Part shown: positions 14,607-24,236 of the stretch, one piece after another
Numbering within the stretch: the stretch's first letter is position 1
How the letters are laid out: each line of letters starts with the position of its first letter
Assembly (NCBI RefSeq): GCF_014863405.1
Contig: NZ_JACZZA010000016.1
Span: 88,167-127,728, forward strand
Length of the DNA: 39,562 bases
Source of the DNA: Dyella acidiphila
GTDB lineage: Bacteria; Pseudomonadota; Gammaproteobacteria; Xanthomonadales; Rhodanobacteraceae
Reading direction: 5' to 3'
Position numbers and translations under genes: made by a program
Notes under the pieces: model-generated
Seen by the model: only the letters and a program-made list of their open reading frames with translations
What the model was told of the DNA's origin: nothing
The model's database searches: none

Positions 14607-15791
14607 TCAGTGAGGGGCGCGCCAGGCCACAATCCCTAGCCTGATGCGCGTGCTCAGGAACATCACCAGGGTCAATGCGCTCAGGCCGATCAGAATGCCG
14701 GCCAGGCGCAGCAGCGGCGCCGAGGCATCGGTGGACCAGCGCTGGTCCTGCACGAAGGTCATGATGAAGCCGATGCCGAACTGCGTGCCCAGGTAGCTGG
14801 TATTGGCCGAGCCGGCCTGCACATGCGCGGCCATCCACACGCCGATCGCCAGGGTAAGCAGGCACAGCCACGGCGTATTGCCGATCAAGGGCAGCAGGAT
14901 CACCGCCAACAGCGCAGCGAACATGCAGCCCAGCGCACGGTTGGCCATGCGCAGGCTGACCAGGTCGTCTTCGCCCGGTTTGCGCAGCAGGGCCGGCAAG
15001 GGCACCAGCAGCACGGCGACAATGGAAATCAGTGTCTGCGGAAACGACGACAGCGGATGGCTATACGCAAACAAGCCCAGCACGCCGATGCTGATCGCAC
15101 CTTGCAAGGCTTGCAGCGCGCGCAGGCGGCGCATGGTCCAGTTGCGGCGGTCGAGCGCAGGCACCGCGACTGCCGGCGCCGCGCTGATCGATTTGTTGAT
15201 CGCGCGGTGCGGCAGCAGCCGGTGGCGTAGATCGCGCGCCAGATGCGTGGCGGCGATTACCGCCACCGACGCGCCGATACCCGTGGCGACATCGCAGACG
15301 CGGCGCAAGGCAAGTTCATAGACGCCCAGGCCGTGCAGCTGATGTGCTTCGCTCATCACCAGCAGGCCGGTGACTGTGCCCAGGATCCACGCATAGCTGC
15401 GCGGCGAGCCGATTGCCCGATACAGGCCCAGCCCGGCGAACAAGGCCAGCATCAGCGCAAACAGTGCGCGTCCGGGTGGCAGCAGGCTGATCGCCACTGC
15501 CGCCAGCGCGGCGCCGAGCACGGTGCCGGCGATGCGATCCAGCGCGCGCCACAGCGACACCTTGAGACTGCCGCGCACCACTGTGTAGGCGCTGATCGCC
15601 ACCCACCAGCGATCCTTCAGGTCGAACAGATCGGCCAGCAGGATCGCCAGTACCACCGCGCTGACCGTTTCGGCGCAGAGCAGGGGCCGCAGCCCCCAGG
15701 GGCGCAGCAGCTTCAGTTCGTCGAGCAGGCCGGTGGCGGTGAGGCGGAAGAAGCGGGCGACCCGGGCCTTGATGGCGGCATCCGCGATCAT
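14607..15791 (-). CDS. FUSC-family inner-membrane transporter (fusaric acid/aromatic acid efflux type)
   Basis: This encodes 394 residues with about ten hydrophobic segments in two blocks separated by a cytoplasmic stretch around residues 190-225 (H-R-L-L-P-H-R-A-I-N-K). The N-terminal D-R-W-W-V-A-I-S-A-Y-T-V-V-R-G-S-L block and G-T-V-L-G-A-A-L match FUSC/YccS-like proteins, which work in export of aromatic acids. The ATG overlaps the stop of the GNAT gene by four bases, so the two are co-translated. It lacks the long cytoplasmic domain of YccS. The substrate is unknown. Confidence 0.82.
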   Translation of the reverse strand: MIADAAIKARVARFFRLTATGLLDELKLLRPWGLRPLLCAETVSAVVLAILLADLFDLKDRWWVAISAYTVVRGSLKVSLWRALDRIAGTVLGAALAAVAISLLPPGRALFALMLALFAGLGLYRAIGSPRSYAWILGTVTGLLVMSEAHQLHGLGVYELALRRVCDVATGIGASVAVIAATHLARDLRHRLLPHRAINKSISAAPAVAVPALDRRNWTMRRLRALQALQGAISIGVLGLFAYSHPLSSFPQTLISIVAVLLVPLPALLRKPGEDDLVSLRMANRALGCMFAALLAVILLPLIGNTPWLCLLTLAIGVWMAAHVQAGSANTSYLGTQFGIGFIMTFVQDQRWSTDASAPLLRLAGILIGLSALTLVMFLSTRIRLGIVAWRAPH

Positions 15792-16258
15792 GTGCGTGCG
15801 GCTTGCAGATCCAGGGTCATGAACACGCTGTTCGGGTCGGCCAGGTAGTCACCGAATGGCGCGCATTCGGCGAAGCCGTGCTGGCGGTAGAAGGCGCGGG
15901 CCGGGATGAAGTAATCCCAGGCACCGGTTTCCAGGCTGAGCCGGGACATGCCGCCGGTACGCGCGGCTTCGATGATATGGCGCAGCATGGCGGCGCCCGC
16001 ACCGTGGCGGCGTGCCGCTTGCGCGGTGTGCATCGATTTCACTTCGCCGTGCTCGGTGCTGAGTTGTCGCAATGCGCCTACCGCTAGTAGTTGTTCGCTG
16101 TCCCAGGCGGTCCAGAAGTGGATATCCGGTGTTTGCAGGGCGCTGATATCCAAGGCGTGTGCGCTGCCGCGGGCGGTTTGTGCGCGGGCGGTGGTGACGT
16201 GGATGCGCAGGAGTTCGATCACGCGCGGGTCAGTGAGGTCGCCGGGGATGATGCGCAT
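15788..16258 (-). CDS. GNAT-family N-acetyltransferase
   Basis: This encodes 156 residues. The acetyl-CoA-binding motif A is V-K-S-M-H-T-A-Q-A-A-R-R-H-G-A-G-A-A-M-L (about 73-92), and motif B (F-Y-R-Q-H-G-F) is near residue 130, the order found in small-molecule or peptide acetyltransferases. It is the first gene of a minus-strand operon with the FUSC transporter. The pair might acetylate and export a toxic compound, but that is inference from context. Confidence 0.85.
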   Translation of the reverse strand: MRIIPGDLTDPRVIELLRIHVTTARAQTARGSAHALDISALQTPDIHFWTAWDSEQLLAVGALRQLSTEHGEVKSMHTAQAARRHGAGAAMLRHIIEAARTGGMSRLSLETGAWDYFIPARAFYRQHGFAECAPFGDYLADPNSVFMTLDLQAART

Positions 16259-16319
16259 GGTGGTAGGTGGGTGACGGGTTGGGCTGAGTGTAGAGGGCGG
16301 TATCGGTGAAGCACAGCTT

Positions 16320-17060
16320 CGTGCTTCTCCTCCTCTCCCCTGGGAGATGGAGTGCGGCGCTCAGCTCTTCCTCCTCTCCCCTGCGGGGAGAGGATTGAGG
16401 TGAGGGGGACACGCTCGCGGTGATCTACATCAAAGCGATGCTCTGAATGGATATCTGCGCGAGGTTGCCCCCTCACCCCAGCCCTCTCCCCGGAGGGGAG
16501 AAGGGGCAGAGCTTTTCGCTCGTTATGCTTTTTCTCGTGATGGGATGGGCGCAGTTCCACGCTCTTCCTCCTCTCCCCTGCGGGGAGAGGATTGAGGTGA
16601 GGGGGACACGCTCGCGGTGATCTACATCAAAGCGACGCCCTGAATGGATATCTGCGCGAGGTTGCCCCCTCACCCCAGCCCTCTCCCCGGAGGGGAGAGG
16701 GGGCAGAGCTTTTCGCTCGTTATGCTTTTTCTCGTGATGGGATGGGCGCAGTTCCACGCTCTTCCTCCTCTCCCCTGCGGGGAGAGGATCGAGGTGAGGG
16801 GGACACGCTCGCGGTGATCCACATCGAAGCGACGCTTTGAATGGATATCTGTGCGAGGTTGCCCCTCACCCCAGCCCTCTCCCCGGAGGGGAGAGGGGGC
16901 AGAGCTTTTCGCTCTTCCTCCTCTCCCCTGCGGGGAGAGGATCGAGGTGAGGGGGCACGCTCGCGGTGATCCACATCAAAGCGACGCTCTGAATAGATAT
17001 CTGCGCGAGGTTGCCCCCTCACCCCAACCCTCTCCCCGCAGGGGAGAGGGAGCAGAGCGC
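16320..17060. repeat. Array of palindromic CTCTCCCC/GGGGAGAG repeats
   Basis: The unit begins GCTCTTCCTCCTCTCCCC at 16364, 16561, 16758 and 16911, so three periods of 197, 197 and 153 bp are seen. Each unit carries two opposed palindromes: CCTCTCCCCTGCGGGGAGAG on the left and the CTCTCCCC-rich CCCTCACCCC arm about 100 bp later. A unique-looking spacer with GATATCTGCGCGAGGTTG lies between. Related units recur at 20490-20890. Open frames through the array are artefacts. It fills the gap between the GNAT and kinase genes. Confidence 0.85.
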
Positions 17061-17127
17061 GCTAAAGCAGGCGTTTGCGGCCCGGGTAGCTACACTTGCG
17101 GTATCCGCCAAGGGTGATGGGGACTGC

Positions 17128-18234
17128 GTGGAAGCCTTGCACAGCACGCCAACGAATACGCTTACGGCCAGATCCCGCAGCAGCCTGTGGATTGGCCTGT
17201 GGTTCGGCGTGGTTACGCTGATCGGCCTGCTCAACGCGCTGCATCGCTATCTCAACAATGTGGCAAACCGCGCTCCGGCGCTGTTCTCGGTCAACCTGAT
17301 CGAGGAACTGACTGGCAGTCTCAGCTTCGGGCTGATGCTGCCTTTGTTATTCGCTGCGCTGCGCCGCATCCGCCAACTGCCCTCACGTTGGCAGCGCTAC
17401 GCCTGCCATGCGCTGGTGTTGCTGCTGCTGTCGGCCTTGCACACCAGTCTCTCCTGGGGCTCGCGCGCGCTGTTGTTCCAACTGGCCGGACTGGGGCATT
17501 ACGACTACGGCGTGATGCCCTGGCGTTATCTGATGGAATTTCCCAGCGACATTTTCTATTACCTGCTGGTGGCGATCGTGCTGTGGCTGATCGATCGTTA
17601 TCGCGCCGCGCAGCAACGCGAATTGCGTGCGGCGCAGCTGGAATCGGCCTTGTCGGAAGCACGCCTGGATGCGCTGCGCCTGCAGCTCAATCCGCATTTT
17701 CTGTTCAATACCCTCAACGCCATTTCTTCCATCATGTACGAGCGCCCCCGCGTGGCGGACGAAATGCTGGCGCGCATCGGCGAGCTGCTGCGCGCCACGC
17801 TCAATGCAAAAGTGCAGGAACATCCGCTGGCGGAGGAATGGCGCCTGCTGGATTTGTACCTGGATATCCAGCGTGCACGCTTCGGCCAGGAGCTGGCCGT
17901 CACCATCGATACCGACCCGGCCCTGGCCAGGATCCGCGTGCCGTTTCTGGTGTTGCAGCCGCTGGTGGAAAACGCGATCGAGCACGGCGGCGAGGATCGG
18001 CAGGTGAGCATCGCCGCCTGGCGCAGCGGCGCGCAATTGCAGTTCCGCGTCAGCAACCCTGCCGCAGCCGGCGGCGCTCCGGTGCATCGCGGGCACGGTA
18101 TCGGTCTTAGCAATAGCGAGGCACGGCTGAAACATCTGTACGGCGATGCCGCCGGCCTGCGCCTGGAACAGCGGCCAGGGCAGGGCTGGGACGTGCTGCT
18201 GTGGCTGCCTTGTCGTGAGGAGGCCGCGGTATGA
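17128..18234 (+). CDS. LytS/YpdA-type sensor histidine kinase
   Basis: The GTG at 17128 gives 368 residues; the open frame continues upstream into the repeat array, which is not credible protein. Four hydrophobic segments (about residues 15-160) form the membrane sensor. The His_kinase domain has the phospho-acceptor H190 in L-N-P-H-F-L-F-N-T-L-N. An HATPase_c domain follows with V-E-N-A-I-E-H-G and G-H-G-I-G-L-S-N. The stop overlaps the ATG of the LytTR regulator, so the pair is a coupled two-component system. The signal is unknown. The start inside or near a repeat array is unusual and uncertain. Confidence 0.88.
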   Translation: MEALHSTPTNTLTARSRSSLWIGLWFGVVTLIGLLNALHRYLNNVANRAPALFSVNLIEELTGSLSFGLMLPLLFAALRRIRQLPSRWQRYACHALVLLLLSALHTSLSWGSRALLFQLAGLGHYDYGVMPWRYLMEFPSDIFYYLLVAIVLWLIDRYRAAQQRELRAAQLESALSEARLDALRLQLNPHFLFNTLNAISSIMYERPRVADEMLARIGELLRATLNAKVQEHPLAEEWRLLDLYLDIQRARFGQELAVTIDTDPALARIRVPFLVLQPLVENAIEHGGEDRQVSIAAWRSGAQLQFRVSNPAAAGGAPVHRGHGIGLSNSEARLKHLYGDAAGLRLEQRPGQGWDVLLWLPCREEAAV

Positions 18235-18992
18235 GCTTGCGCCTGGCGATTGTTGACGACGAAGCCCCGGCACGCGCGAAGCTGCGGCGTTATCTGTCCG
18301 CGTATGAAGATTTGTCGGTAGTGGGCGAAGCGGCCAATGGCCGCGATGCCTTGACGCTGATCACCCGCGAACGCCCGGATGTGGTGCTGCTGGATATCAG
18401 CATGCCCGATATGGATGGCTTCGCCGTATTGCAGGCCCTGGGCGAATCGCTGGCGGCGGAGATCGTCTTTGTGACCGCGCACGACGATCGCGCGCTGCAG
18501 GCGTTCGAAGTGCATGCGTTCGATTACCTGCTGAAGCCGGTAAGCCCCGAGCGCTTCGACCGGCTGCTGCAGCGCCTGCGCGAACGCCTGATACCGCGAC
18601 AGGATCTGGATCAGCGCCTGGATGGCTTGCTGCAAGATTTGCCGGCGCCTACGCACTATCTGGAACACTTGCTGGTGCAGGCCGATGACAGCGCCCAGTT
18701 GCTGCGCACCGACCGTGTAAGCCGGATCGAATCCAGCCGCAATTATCTGGACGTGCATGCCGAGGGCCACAGCTACCGTCTGCGCGGCACGTTGGAAAGC
18801 ATGCAATCGCGCCTCAATCCGGTGCGCTTCGCCCGCGTGAACCGTTCCACCCTGATCCGCCTGGATGCGATCCGCGAAGTGCAACCCTGGCCGGAGGGGG
18901 AATACCGCCTGCTGCTCGACGATGGCGCGCGCATCACCTGGACGCGCCGGTATCTGGAGCATTTGCCGCCGGGTCTGTCGCTGCGTCTTTAA
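18231..18992 (+). CDS. LytTR-family response regulator
   Basis: This encodes 253 residues. The receiver domain has D9/D10, phospho-acceptor D55 in V-V-L-L-D-I-S-M-P-D and the conserved K of Y-L-L-K-P-V. A short linker leads to a LytTR DNA-binding domain (I-E-S-S-R-N-Y-L-D-V-H and F-A-R-V-N-R-S-T-L-I-R-L-D). This layout matches AlgR/YpdB-type regulators. It is translationally coupled to the kinase gene and probably controls the serine hydrolase downstream or distant targets; no binding repeat is evident in the 110 bp that follow. Confidence 0.92.
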   Translation: MSLRLAIVDDEAPARAKLRRYLSAYEDLSVVGEAANGRDALTLITRERPDVVLLDISMPDMDGFAVLQALGESLAAEIVFVTAHDDRALQAFEVHAFDYLLKPVSPERFDRLLQRLRERLIPRQDLDQRLDGLLQDLPAPTHYLEHLLVQADDSAQLLRTDRVSRIESSRNYLDVHAEGHSYRLRGTLESMQSRLNPVRFARVNRSTLIRLDAIREVQPWPEGEYRLLLDDGARITWTRRYLEHLPPGLSLRL

Positions 18993-19102
18993 GGCTGCCG
19001 GGCTTCGTCCCTGGCCTGGCGGCGTTCGTCCCAGCGGCGCCCCGGCACCGTATTGGCGCTGGCATGCTCCGTCGCATCCGTCATTGAACCGGGGTGTTGT
19101 GT

Positions 19103-20482
19103 ATGGCTAAGCGTAGTGTGGCGTTGGTGGGCGCTCTGCTCATCGTGGCGATCGTTGCCTGCATCGTCATCTGGCGGCCCGATCGCGCGGCGCGGGTGGG
19201 TGCCGGCATGGCTGCACATAATCTGTGTTCGGCGACCTTTGTGGCCGGGCTGGATCCGGAGGACAGCTTGCAGGAGCTGGTGCGCCCGATCATCGGCGAG
19301 CCGCTGGGCCGGTATCTGCATTACCGCGTGGATCGTGCGGATCAAAGCGTGTCAACGAGCTTTCTGGGCGTGTTTCATGCGCGGGCACGTTTCATCCCTG
19401 GCTACGGTTGCCAGATGGTGTTTGCCGATACACCGCCAGCACCGGCACCGCGCCCCGTGCTGCCCGCCGACGTGACGGACGGCTTTGCGCCGGCCGAGGC
19501 GGTGAAGAGCACCGATCCGGCGATCAACGCTGCGCTCGACCAGGTGTTCGACGAACATCCCGGCGAGCCGATCAAGGACGTGAAAGCGGTGGTGATCGTA
19601 AAGGACGGCCACGTGATCGCCGAACGCTATGCGCCGGGCTTCGACGTGAATACGCCGCTGCTGAGTTATTCGGTGGCCAAGTCGTTTACCAATGCTTTGC
19701 TGGGCGTGCTGGTGCGGCAGGGGCGCCTGCGTGTGGATCAGCCGGTGAATGCGCCGGAATGGCGCGCTGCGGGTGATCCGCGTGCACGCATCACCATCGA
19801 GGATCTGTTGCGCATGCGCAGCGGCCTGGATATCAAGGAATCGGATTCGGGTTTCGATCCGGTCGGGCGAATGGAGTTTTTGAAGGACGATATGGCGGCC
19901 TATGCCGCACAGCAGCCCTTGCGCACGGCGATCGGCAGCGAATGGGATTACACCTCGGGCAATACCTTGATTCTCGACCGCTTGCTGGGGCAGACGGTGG
20001 GCGGTGGCGCCAAGGGCATGCGCGATTTTGCCGAGCGCGAGCTGTTGCAGCCGGCGCATCTGGGCAACCTGACCATGGAGTTTGACGGTAGCGGGGTGTT
20101 TGTCGGCTCGTCTTATGTGTATGCGCCGGCGCGTACGTATGCGCGCTTCGGCGAGCTTTATCTGCACGATGGCGTGGCGCCGAATGGGCAGCGTATTTTG
20201 CCGGAGGGCTGGGTGGCGTGGTCGCGGCGTTCGACCCTGGGTGAACCTTATGGTGCCGGTTTCTGGACCAATGACGGTTCGAGCCATGTGGCGGCCCAGC
20301 GGGTGGCGGCCGGTTTTCCCAAGGATGGGTTCTATGCCAGCGGCTTTCTGGGGCAGCGTATTTATGTGGTGCCGTCCGAGCATCTGGTGGTGGTGCGGTT
20401 TGGCTATTCGCGTCCGCCAGCGTTCGGTATCGGGGACGATATTGCGTTGATTGCGGCGGCGATTCGGGCTACTCGCCAGTAG
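19103..20482 (+). CDS. Serine hydrolase of the beta-lactamase/class C (NylB-like) family
   Basis: This encodes 459 residues from the ATG at 19103. An N-terminal hydrophobic helix (V-A-L-V-G-A-L-L-I-V-A-I-V-A-C-I-V) anchors or exports it. The nucleophile motif is S190-V-A-K193, and a Y-T-S-G-N sequence lies where the second catalytic Tyr is expected. A roughly 100-residue N-terminal extension before the hydrolase domain is common in such proteins from Lysobacterales. Substrates of this group vary (esters, amides, peptides). The gene lies 110 bp after the LytTR gene on the same strand and may be part of its regulon. Confidence 0.82.
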   Translation: MAKRSVALVGALLIVAIVACIVIWRPDRAARVGAGMAAHNLCSATFVAGLDPEDSLQELVRPIIGEPLGRYLHYRVDRADQSVSTSFLGVFHARARFIPGYGCQMVFADTPPAPAPRPVLPADVTDGFAPAEAVKSTDPAINAALDQVFDEHPGEPIKDVKAVVIVKDGHVIAERYAPGFDVNTPLLSYSVAKSFTNALLGVLVRQGRLRVDQPVNAPEWRAAGDPRARITIEDLLRMRSGLDIKESDSGFDPVGRMEFLKDDMAAYAAQQPLRTAIGSEWDYTSGNTLILDRLLGQTVGGGAKGMRDFAERELLQPAHLGNLTMEFDGSGVFVGSSYVYAPARTYARFGELYLHDGVAPNGQRILPEGWVAWSRRSTLGEPYGAGFWTNDGSSHVAAQRVAAGFPKDGFYASGFLGQRIYVVPSEHLVVVRFGYSRPPAFGIGDDIALIAAAIRATRQ

Positions 20483-20489
20483 CGCGCTT

Positions 20490-20890
20490 GCCGGTACTTT
20501 CTTCTCTCTACGCGGGGAGAGGGAGCAGCGCTCCCAGCTCTTCCTCCTCTCCCCTGCGGGGAGAGGATCGAGGTGAGGGGGACACACTCGCGGTGATCTA
20601 GATCAATGCGACGCTCTGAATACATCTTTACGCGAGGCTGGCCCCTCACCCCAACCCTCTCCCCGGAGGGGAGAGGGAGCAGAGCTCCCGTTCTTCCTTC
20701 TCTCTCCAGCGGCGGGGAGAGGGAGCAGCGATCCCCGTTCTTCCTCCTCTCCCCCGCGGGGAGAGGATCGAGGTGAGGGGGACACGCTCGCGGCGAGCCA
20801 GATCAACGCGACGCTCTGAATACATCTTTACGCGAGGCTGGCCCCTCACCCCAACCCTCTCCCCGGAGGGGAGAGGGAGCAGAGCACCCG
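20490..20890. repeat. Second cluster of CTCTCCCC/GGGGAGAG palindromic repeats
   Basis: Two related units (about 20536-20690 and 20736-20885) share the 16-kb array's palindromes and the GATCGAGGTGAGGGGGACAC arm, but have a different spacer word (TACATCTTTACGCGAGGCTGG). They lie between the serine hydrolase and the small gene at 21060. From 20891 to 21059 I see no repeat and no gene. Confidence 0.8.
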
Positions 20891-21059
20891 CGCGCTTTCG
20901 CCTCTCCCCAGCATCACGAATGAGCGGCGGCCGGCGAATGAAGCGGCTTAACCAGTCCTCCGTCGCTTCGTTACAGCGCGCTAACAGGTCAAGGCGCAGA
21001 TTGACTCTCCTGGCGGCGGAAAAACGACGCCCATCACCCTGCACCCGGCGAGGCCATTC

Positions 21060-21287
21060 ATGAATACCCAAGGCGCCCCCCATGCACGCTCGCCCTGGCA
21101 TCTGAGCACATGGTCCGACTACTTGGCCCAGCTGATGCACCCGCAGGTGCAGCCGCCGGTGCATATGACGCGCCGGCAGGAGCTCTTGGCCGCGCAGGAC
21201 AAGCGCCGCCAGGAGCATCGCGATCAGGTGCTGGAACTGTTGCGTGAAGTACGCGAAAAGCGTCACGCCGAGGCGCACATCAAATAG
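21060..21287 (+). CDS. Small charged protein of unknown function
   Basis: This encodes 75 residues. The C-terminal half is a charged helix (R-R-Q-E-L-L-A-A-Q-D-K-R-R-Q-E-H-R-D-Q-V-L-E-L-L-R-E-V-R) that could form a coiled coil, and the N-terminal half has several Trp, Pro and His. An A-rich GAAAAACG is the only possible ribosome-binding signal and is far away, so the call is tentative. The gene converges on the large GGDEF-EAL gene. Confidence 0.5.
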   Translation: MNTQGAPHARSPWHLSTWSDYLAQLMHPQVQPPVHMTRRQELLAAQDKRRQEHRDQVLELLREVREKRHAEAHIK

Positions 21288-21299
21288 CGCAGGCGCCGT

Positions 21300-24236
21300 T
21301 TACAGCCATTCGTCGATCGGCGCGGGGCGGCCGAGCAAATAGCCCTGGCCCATTTCGCAGCCCATGCTGAGCAGGGTGTCGAACTGCGCCTGGGTTTCGA
21401 TGCCTTCGGCAATCACCTGGATATTCAGTGCGTGCGCCAGCGCCAGGATCGCGGCCACCACGGTGGTGCTGTTCTTGCTGCCGACCTTGTCCAGCTCGTG
21501 CACGAAGGCGCGATCGATTTTCAGCATGCGCATGGGCAGCGAATGCAGGTAGCTGAGCGAGGAGTAGCCGGTGCCGAAATCGTCCAGCGCCGCGCCCACG
21601 CCGGCCACGCGCAAGCGGTCGAGCATGCTGCGCACGCTTTCCGGGTTATCCAGCAGGGCGCCTTCGGTGACCTCGGTGATCAGCCGCGATGAGGCCAGTC
21701 CGGTGCGTTCCAGCATCTTCAAAATGCGCGTGTCGAAATCCGCGTGACGCAGGTGCAGGGCCGATACGTTGAAGGTGACGAATTGCTCGGCCGGCCCTTT
21801 CTGCGCCAGCATGCGGCAGCTCATTTCGAACAGGCGCCAGTCGATCGCCTCGATCAGGCCGCTGTCCTCGGCGATGCGCACGAAGTCATGCGGCTTGAGC
21901 AGGCCGCGCTGCGGATGGTTCCAGCGGATAAGCGCCTCGTAGCCGACGATCTGGCCATCGCCGAGGCGGAAGATTGGCTGGAAGTGCGGCTCGAATTCAT
22001 TCTGGCGCAGTGCCTTGCGCAGCTCGCTTTCCATGGTGAGCACGTCGACCATGTCTTTGGCCAGGGCTTCGTCGAACACCACAAAGCGTTTGCGGCCGAG
22101 CTGCTTGGCCTGATACAGCGCCATATCTGCGTCGCGGATCAATTCATCGGCATCCAGATAACTGGAATCGCCGCAGGCAATACCCACGCTTACCGATGGC
22201 TCCAGTTCCTTGCCGGAGATGCGCAGCGGCGCTGCGATGGCGTGCAGTACGCGGTCGGCAATGGCGGTGGCGGTGGCGGTGACTTCGATATCTTCCAGCA
22301 GGATGGCGAATTCGTCGCCGGACAGGCGCGCGACCATGTCCGGTTCGCGCACATGCGCCAGCAGCCGCAGGGCGATCGCCTTGAGGAATTCGTCGCCGGC
22401 CAGATGCCCCAGGCTGTCGTTGATCACCTTGAAGCGATCGACGTCCAGATAGAGCAGGGCACAGCGGCGCTGCGGTTCGTGCTGGATCGCGCTGAGCACC
22501 ATGTCCAGCCGCTCGCGCAGGTAGCCGCGGTTGGGCAGGCCGGTAAGCGGGTCATGCATCACCTGGTGGTGCAACTGCTGTTGCATCTGTTCGCGGCGGG
22601 CGATTTCCGCGCGCAGCTCGCGCGTGCGTTCTTCCACCCGATGTTCCAGCCGCACATTGGCCAGGTGCAGGGCGGCGGCGGAGCGGCGCCGGTAGATGCT
22701 GTTGGCGATCTGCAGCGCCACAAAGCTCAGCAGTTCTTTTTCGATGGAGCCGTAGCTGGCGTTCTTGTCGTAGCTCTGCACCACCACCACGCCGATGGTG
22801 GATTCGTCCACCTTCAGCGGCACGCCCAGCCAGCAGGCGCAGGGATCGCCGATGCTGTGCGGCACCACCTCGCCGGTATCGGTAAGCGCCTTGATGTCTT
22901 CCTGCTTGCCCGACCAGGGTTCGCCCAGCCGCAGCACGTATTCGCTCAGGCCACGGCCGATCGGCCGGCTCAGCGTGTGCACCACGCCGGCATCCATGTA
23001 ATACGGAAATTCCAGCTTGGTGCGGTCGTCGCTGAGCAGGGCGATAAAGAAATTGCGCGCGTCCAGCAGGCGCCCGACCACGGTGTGCACGCGCTCGTAG
23101 AAGGTGTTTTCGTCGATATCGGCGGTGGCCAGCTGCGCCACCTGGAATAGCGCCTCCTGCAGGCGCTCGGCGCGATGGCGCTCGCGCACTTCCTGGCGCA
23201 GGCCGCGGTTGACCTCGGCCAGTTCTTCGGTGCGCTGGCGCACGCGCCGTTCCAGTTCGTCCTTGCTTTCCTTGCGTTCCAGAGCGGTGAGGATATGGCT
23301 GCCGACGAATTCCAGCAGCGCGAGGTCATCGCGCGAATACACCTGGCCGCTGCCGTAGCTCTGCACCACCAGCGCGCCGTGCACGCTGCCATGGTGCAGC
23401 ATGGGCACGCCCAGCCAGTCGTCGCTGTCGGGGCCGGACAGGATCACCGGGCCGTTGACCTGTTCCATCAGTTGCTCGTCGGTACCCATCAAGGCCTTGC
23501 CCTGGGTAAGCAGATACCAGGTAAGCGTGTGGCGGCGTTCGTCGAGGCTGATTTCGCGTGTGGTGTCGGGCTGGTCCTGGTCCTCGATGTCGGCGTAATA
23601 CAGGAACCGCATGGTTTCGCGTTCGGGGTTGTAGCGCACGATGAAGAAATTCTCGGCGTACATCAGCCCGCTGACGATGCGGTGGATCTCGCGCAGCATG
23701 TCCGGCATGTCCAGGCTGGAACCGGCCAGATCGGAAATGGCGAACAGGGCGCGCTGCAGGTTTTCGGAGTGTTCCAGCTGGGCGTGCGAATCGTAGAGAT
23801 CGGCCAGCTTCATCGCGTGATAGAGCTGGCGCACGCCCAGTTGCAGATACGGGCTCATGGCGGCCAGCAAGTTCTTGACCGGTGCTTCGCCGTTCAGGGT
23901 CAGCACCAGTACCACTTGTTCCTGGCTGAGCAGGGTCAGCGCGTAGTGCCGGCCATCGGGCGCGTGCACGCCTTCGCCGGCGTCGAGCGCCATATGCGCG
24001 AGCTCCATTACCCCGGCATCCGGTGCGTTGGCGCCGGTGGCGGTATGCAGGTGGCCGCTGCCGTAGGGATTGAGCCACAGCACCTGCGCCCGAGCGCAGC
24101 CGGACTGCCGCCGGGCCAGCGCTTCGATCAACGCCGCGACCTGTTCCGGCGTGGTGGCTTCGATCAGACGCGCGAGCCACGCCGCGTGTTCGGCGTCTTC
24201 AATGGTTCGAGTTTGGATAGGAAGAGTTCGGCTCAT
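21300..24236 (-). CDS. GAF-GAF-GGDEF-EAL cyclic-di-GMP protein
   Basis: The ATG at 24236 gives 978 residues; the frame continues to 24473 but the extra residues look non-coding. A variable N-terminal part is followed by two GAF-like sensory domains (about 150-320 and 360-520) joined by a coiled coil. Next come a diguanylate cyclase domain with R-L-S-G-D-E-F (639-643, Ser in place of the first Gly) and an EAL phosphodiesterase domain with E767-A-L-I-R-W and D-D-F-G-T-G-Y. The second domain keeps the usual catalytic residues, so breakdown of c-di-GMP is likely; cyclase activity is uncertain. It is a soluble sensor, with no membrane segments. A convergent small gene ends 12 bp away. Confidence 0.92.
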   Translation of the reverse strand: MSRTLPIQTRTIEDAEHAAWLARLIEATTPEQVAALIEALARRQSGCARAQVLWLNPYGSGHLHTATGANAPDAGVMELAHMALDAGEGVHAPDGRHYALTLLSQEQVVLVLTLNGEAPVKNLLAAMSPYLQLGVRQLYHAMKLADLYDSHAQLEHSENLQRALFAISDLAGSSLDMPDMLREIHRIVSGLMYAENFFIVRYNPERETMRFLYYADIEDQDQPDTTREISLDERRHTLTWYLLTQGKALMGTDEQLMEQVNGPVILSGPDSDDWLGVPMLHHGSVHGALVVQSYGSGQVYSRDDLALLEFVGSHILTALERKESKDELERRVRQRTEELAEVNRGLRQEVRERHRAERLQEALFQVAQLATADIDENTFYERVHTVVGRLLDARNFFIALLSDDRTKLEFPYYMDAGVVHTLSRPIGRGLSEYVLRLGEPWSGKQEDIKALTDTGEVVPHSIGDPCACWLGVPLKVDESTIGVVVVQSYDKNASYGSIEKELLSFVALQIANSIYRRRSAAALHLANVRLEHRVEERTRELRAEIARREQMQQQLHHQVMHDPLTGLPNRGYLRERLDMVLSAIQHEPQRRCALLYLDVDRFKVINDSLGHLAGDEFLKAIALRLLAHVREPDMVARLSGDEFAILLEDIEVTATATAIADRVLHAIAAPLRISGKELEPSVSVGIACGDSSYLDADELIRDADMALYQAKQLGRKRFVVFDEALAKDMVDVLTMESELRKALRQNEFEPHFQPIFRLGDGQIVGYEALIRWNHPQRGLLKPHDFVRIAEDSGLIEAIDWRLFEMSCRMLAQKGPAEQFVTFNVSALHLRHADFDTRILKMLERTGLASSRLITEVTEGALLDNPESVRSMLDRLRVAGVGAALDDFGTGYSSLSYLHSLPMRMLKIDRAFVHELDKVGSKNSTTVVAAILALAHALNIQVIAEGIETQAQFDTLLSMGCEMGQGYLLGRPAPIDEWL

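Noticed and set aside
16320-17060. The repeat array considered as a CRISPR locus
   Set aside because: Units are 150-197 bp, the spacers are themselves conserved between units, and no cas genes are near. It is a tandem palindromic repeat, not a CRISPR array.
21744-23150. A 468-codon plus-strand open frame
   Set aside because: It is the antisense shadow of the GGDEF-EAL gene: high GC third positions on the other strand give a long frame with His/Gln/Val-rich, unlikely protein and no ribosome binding site.
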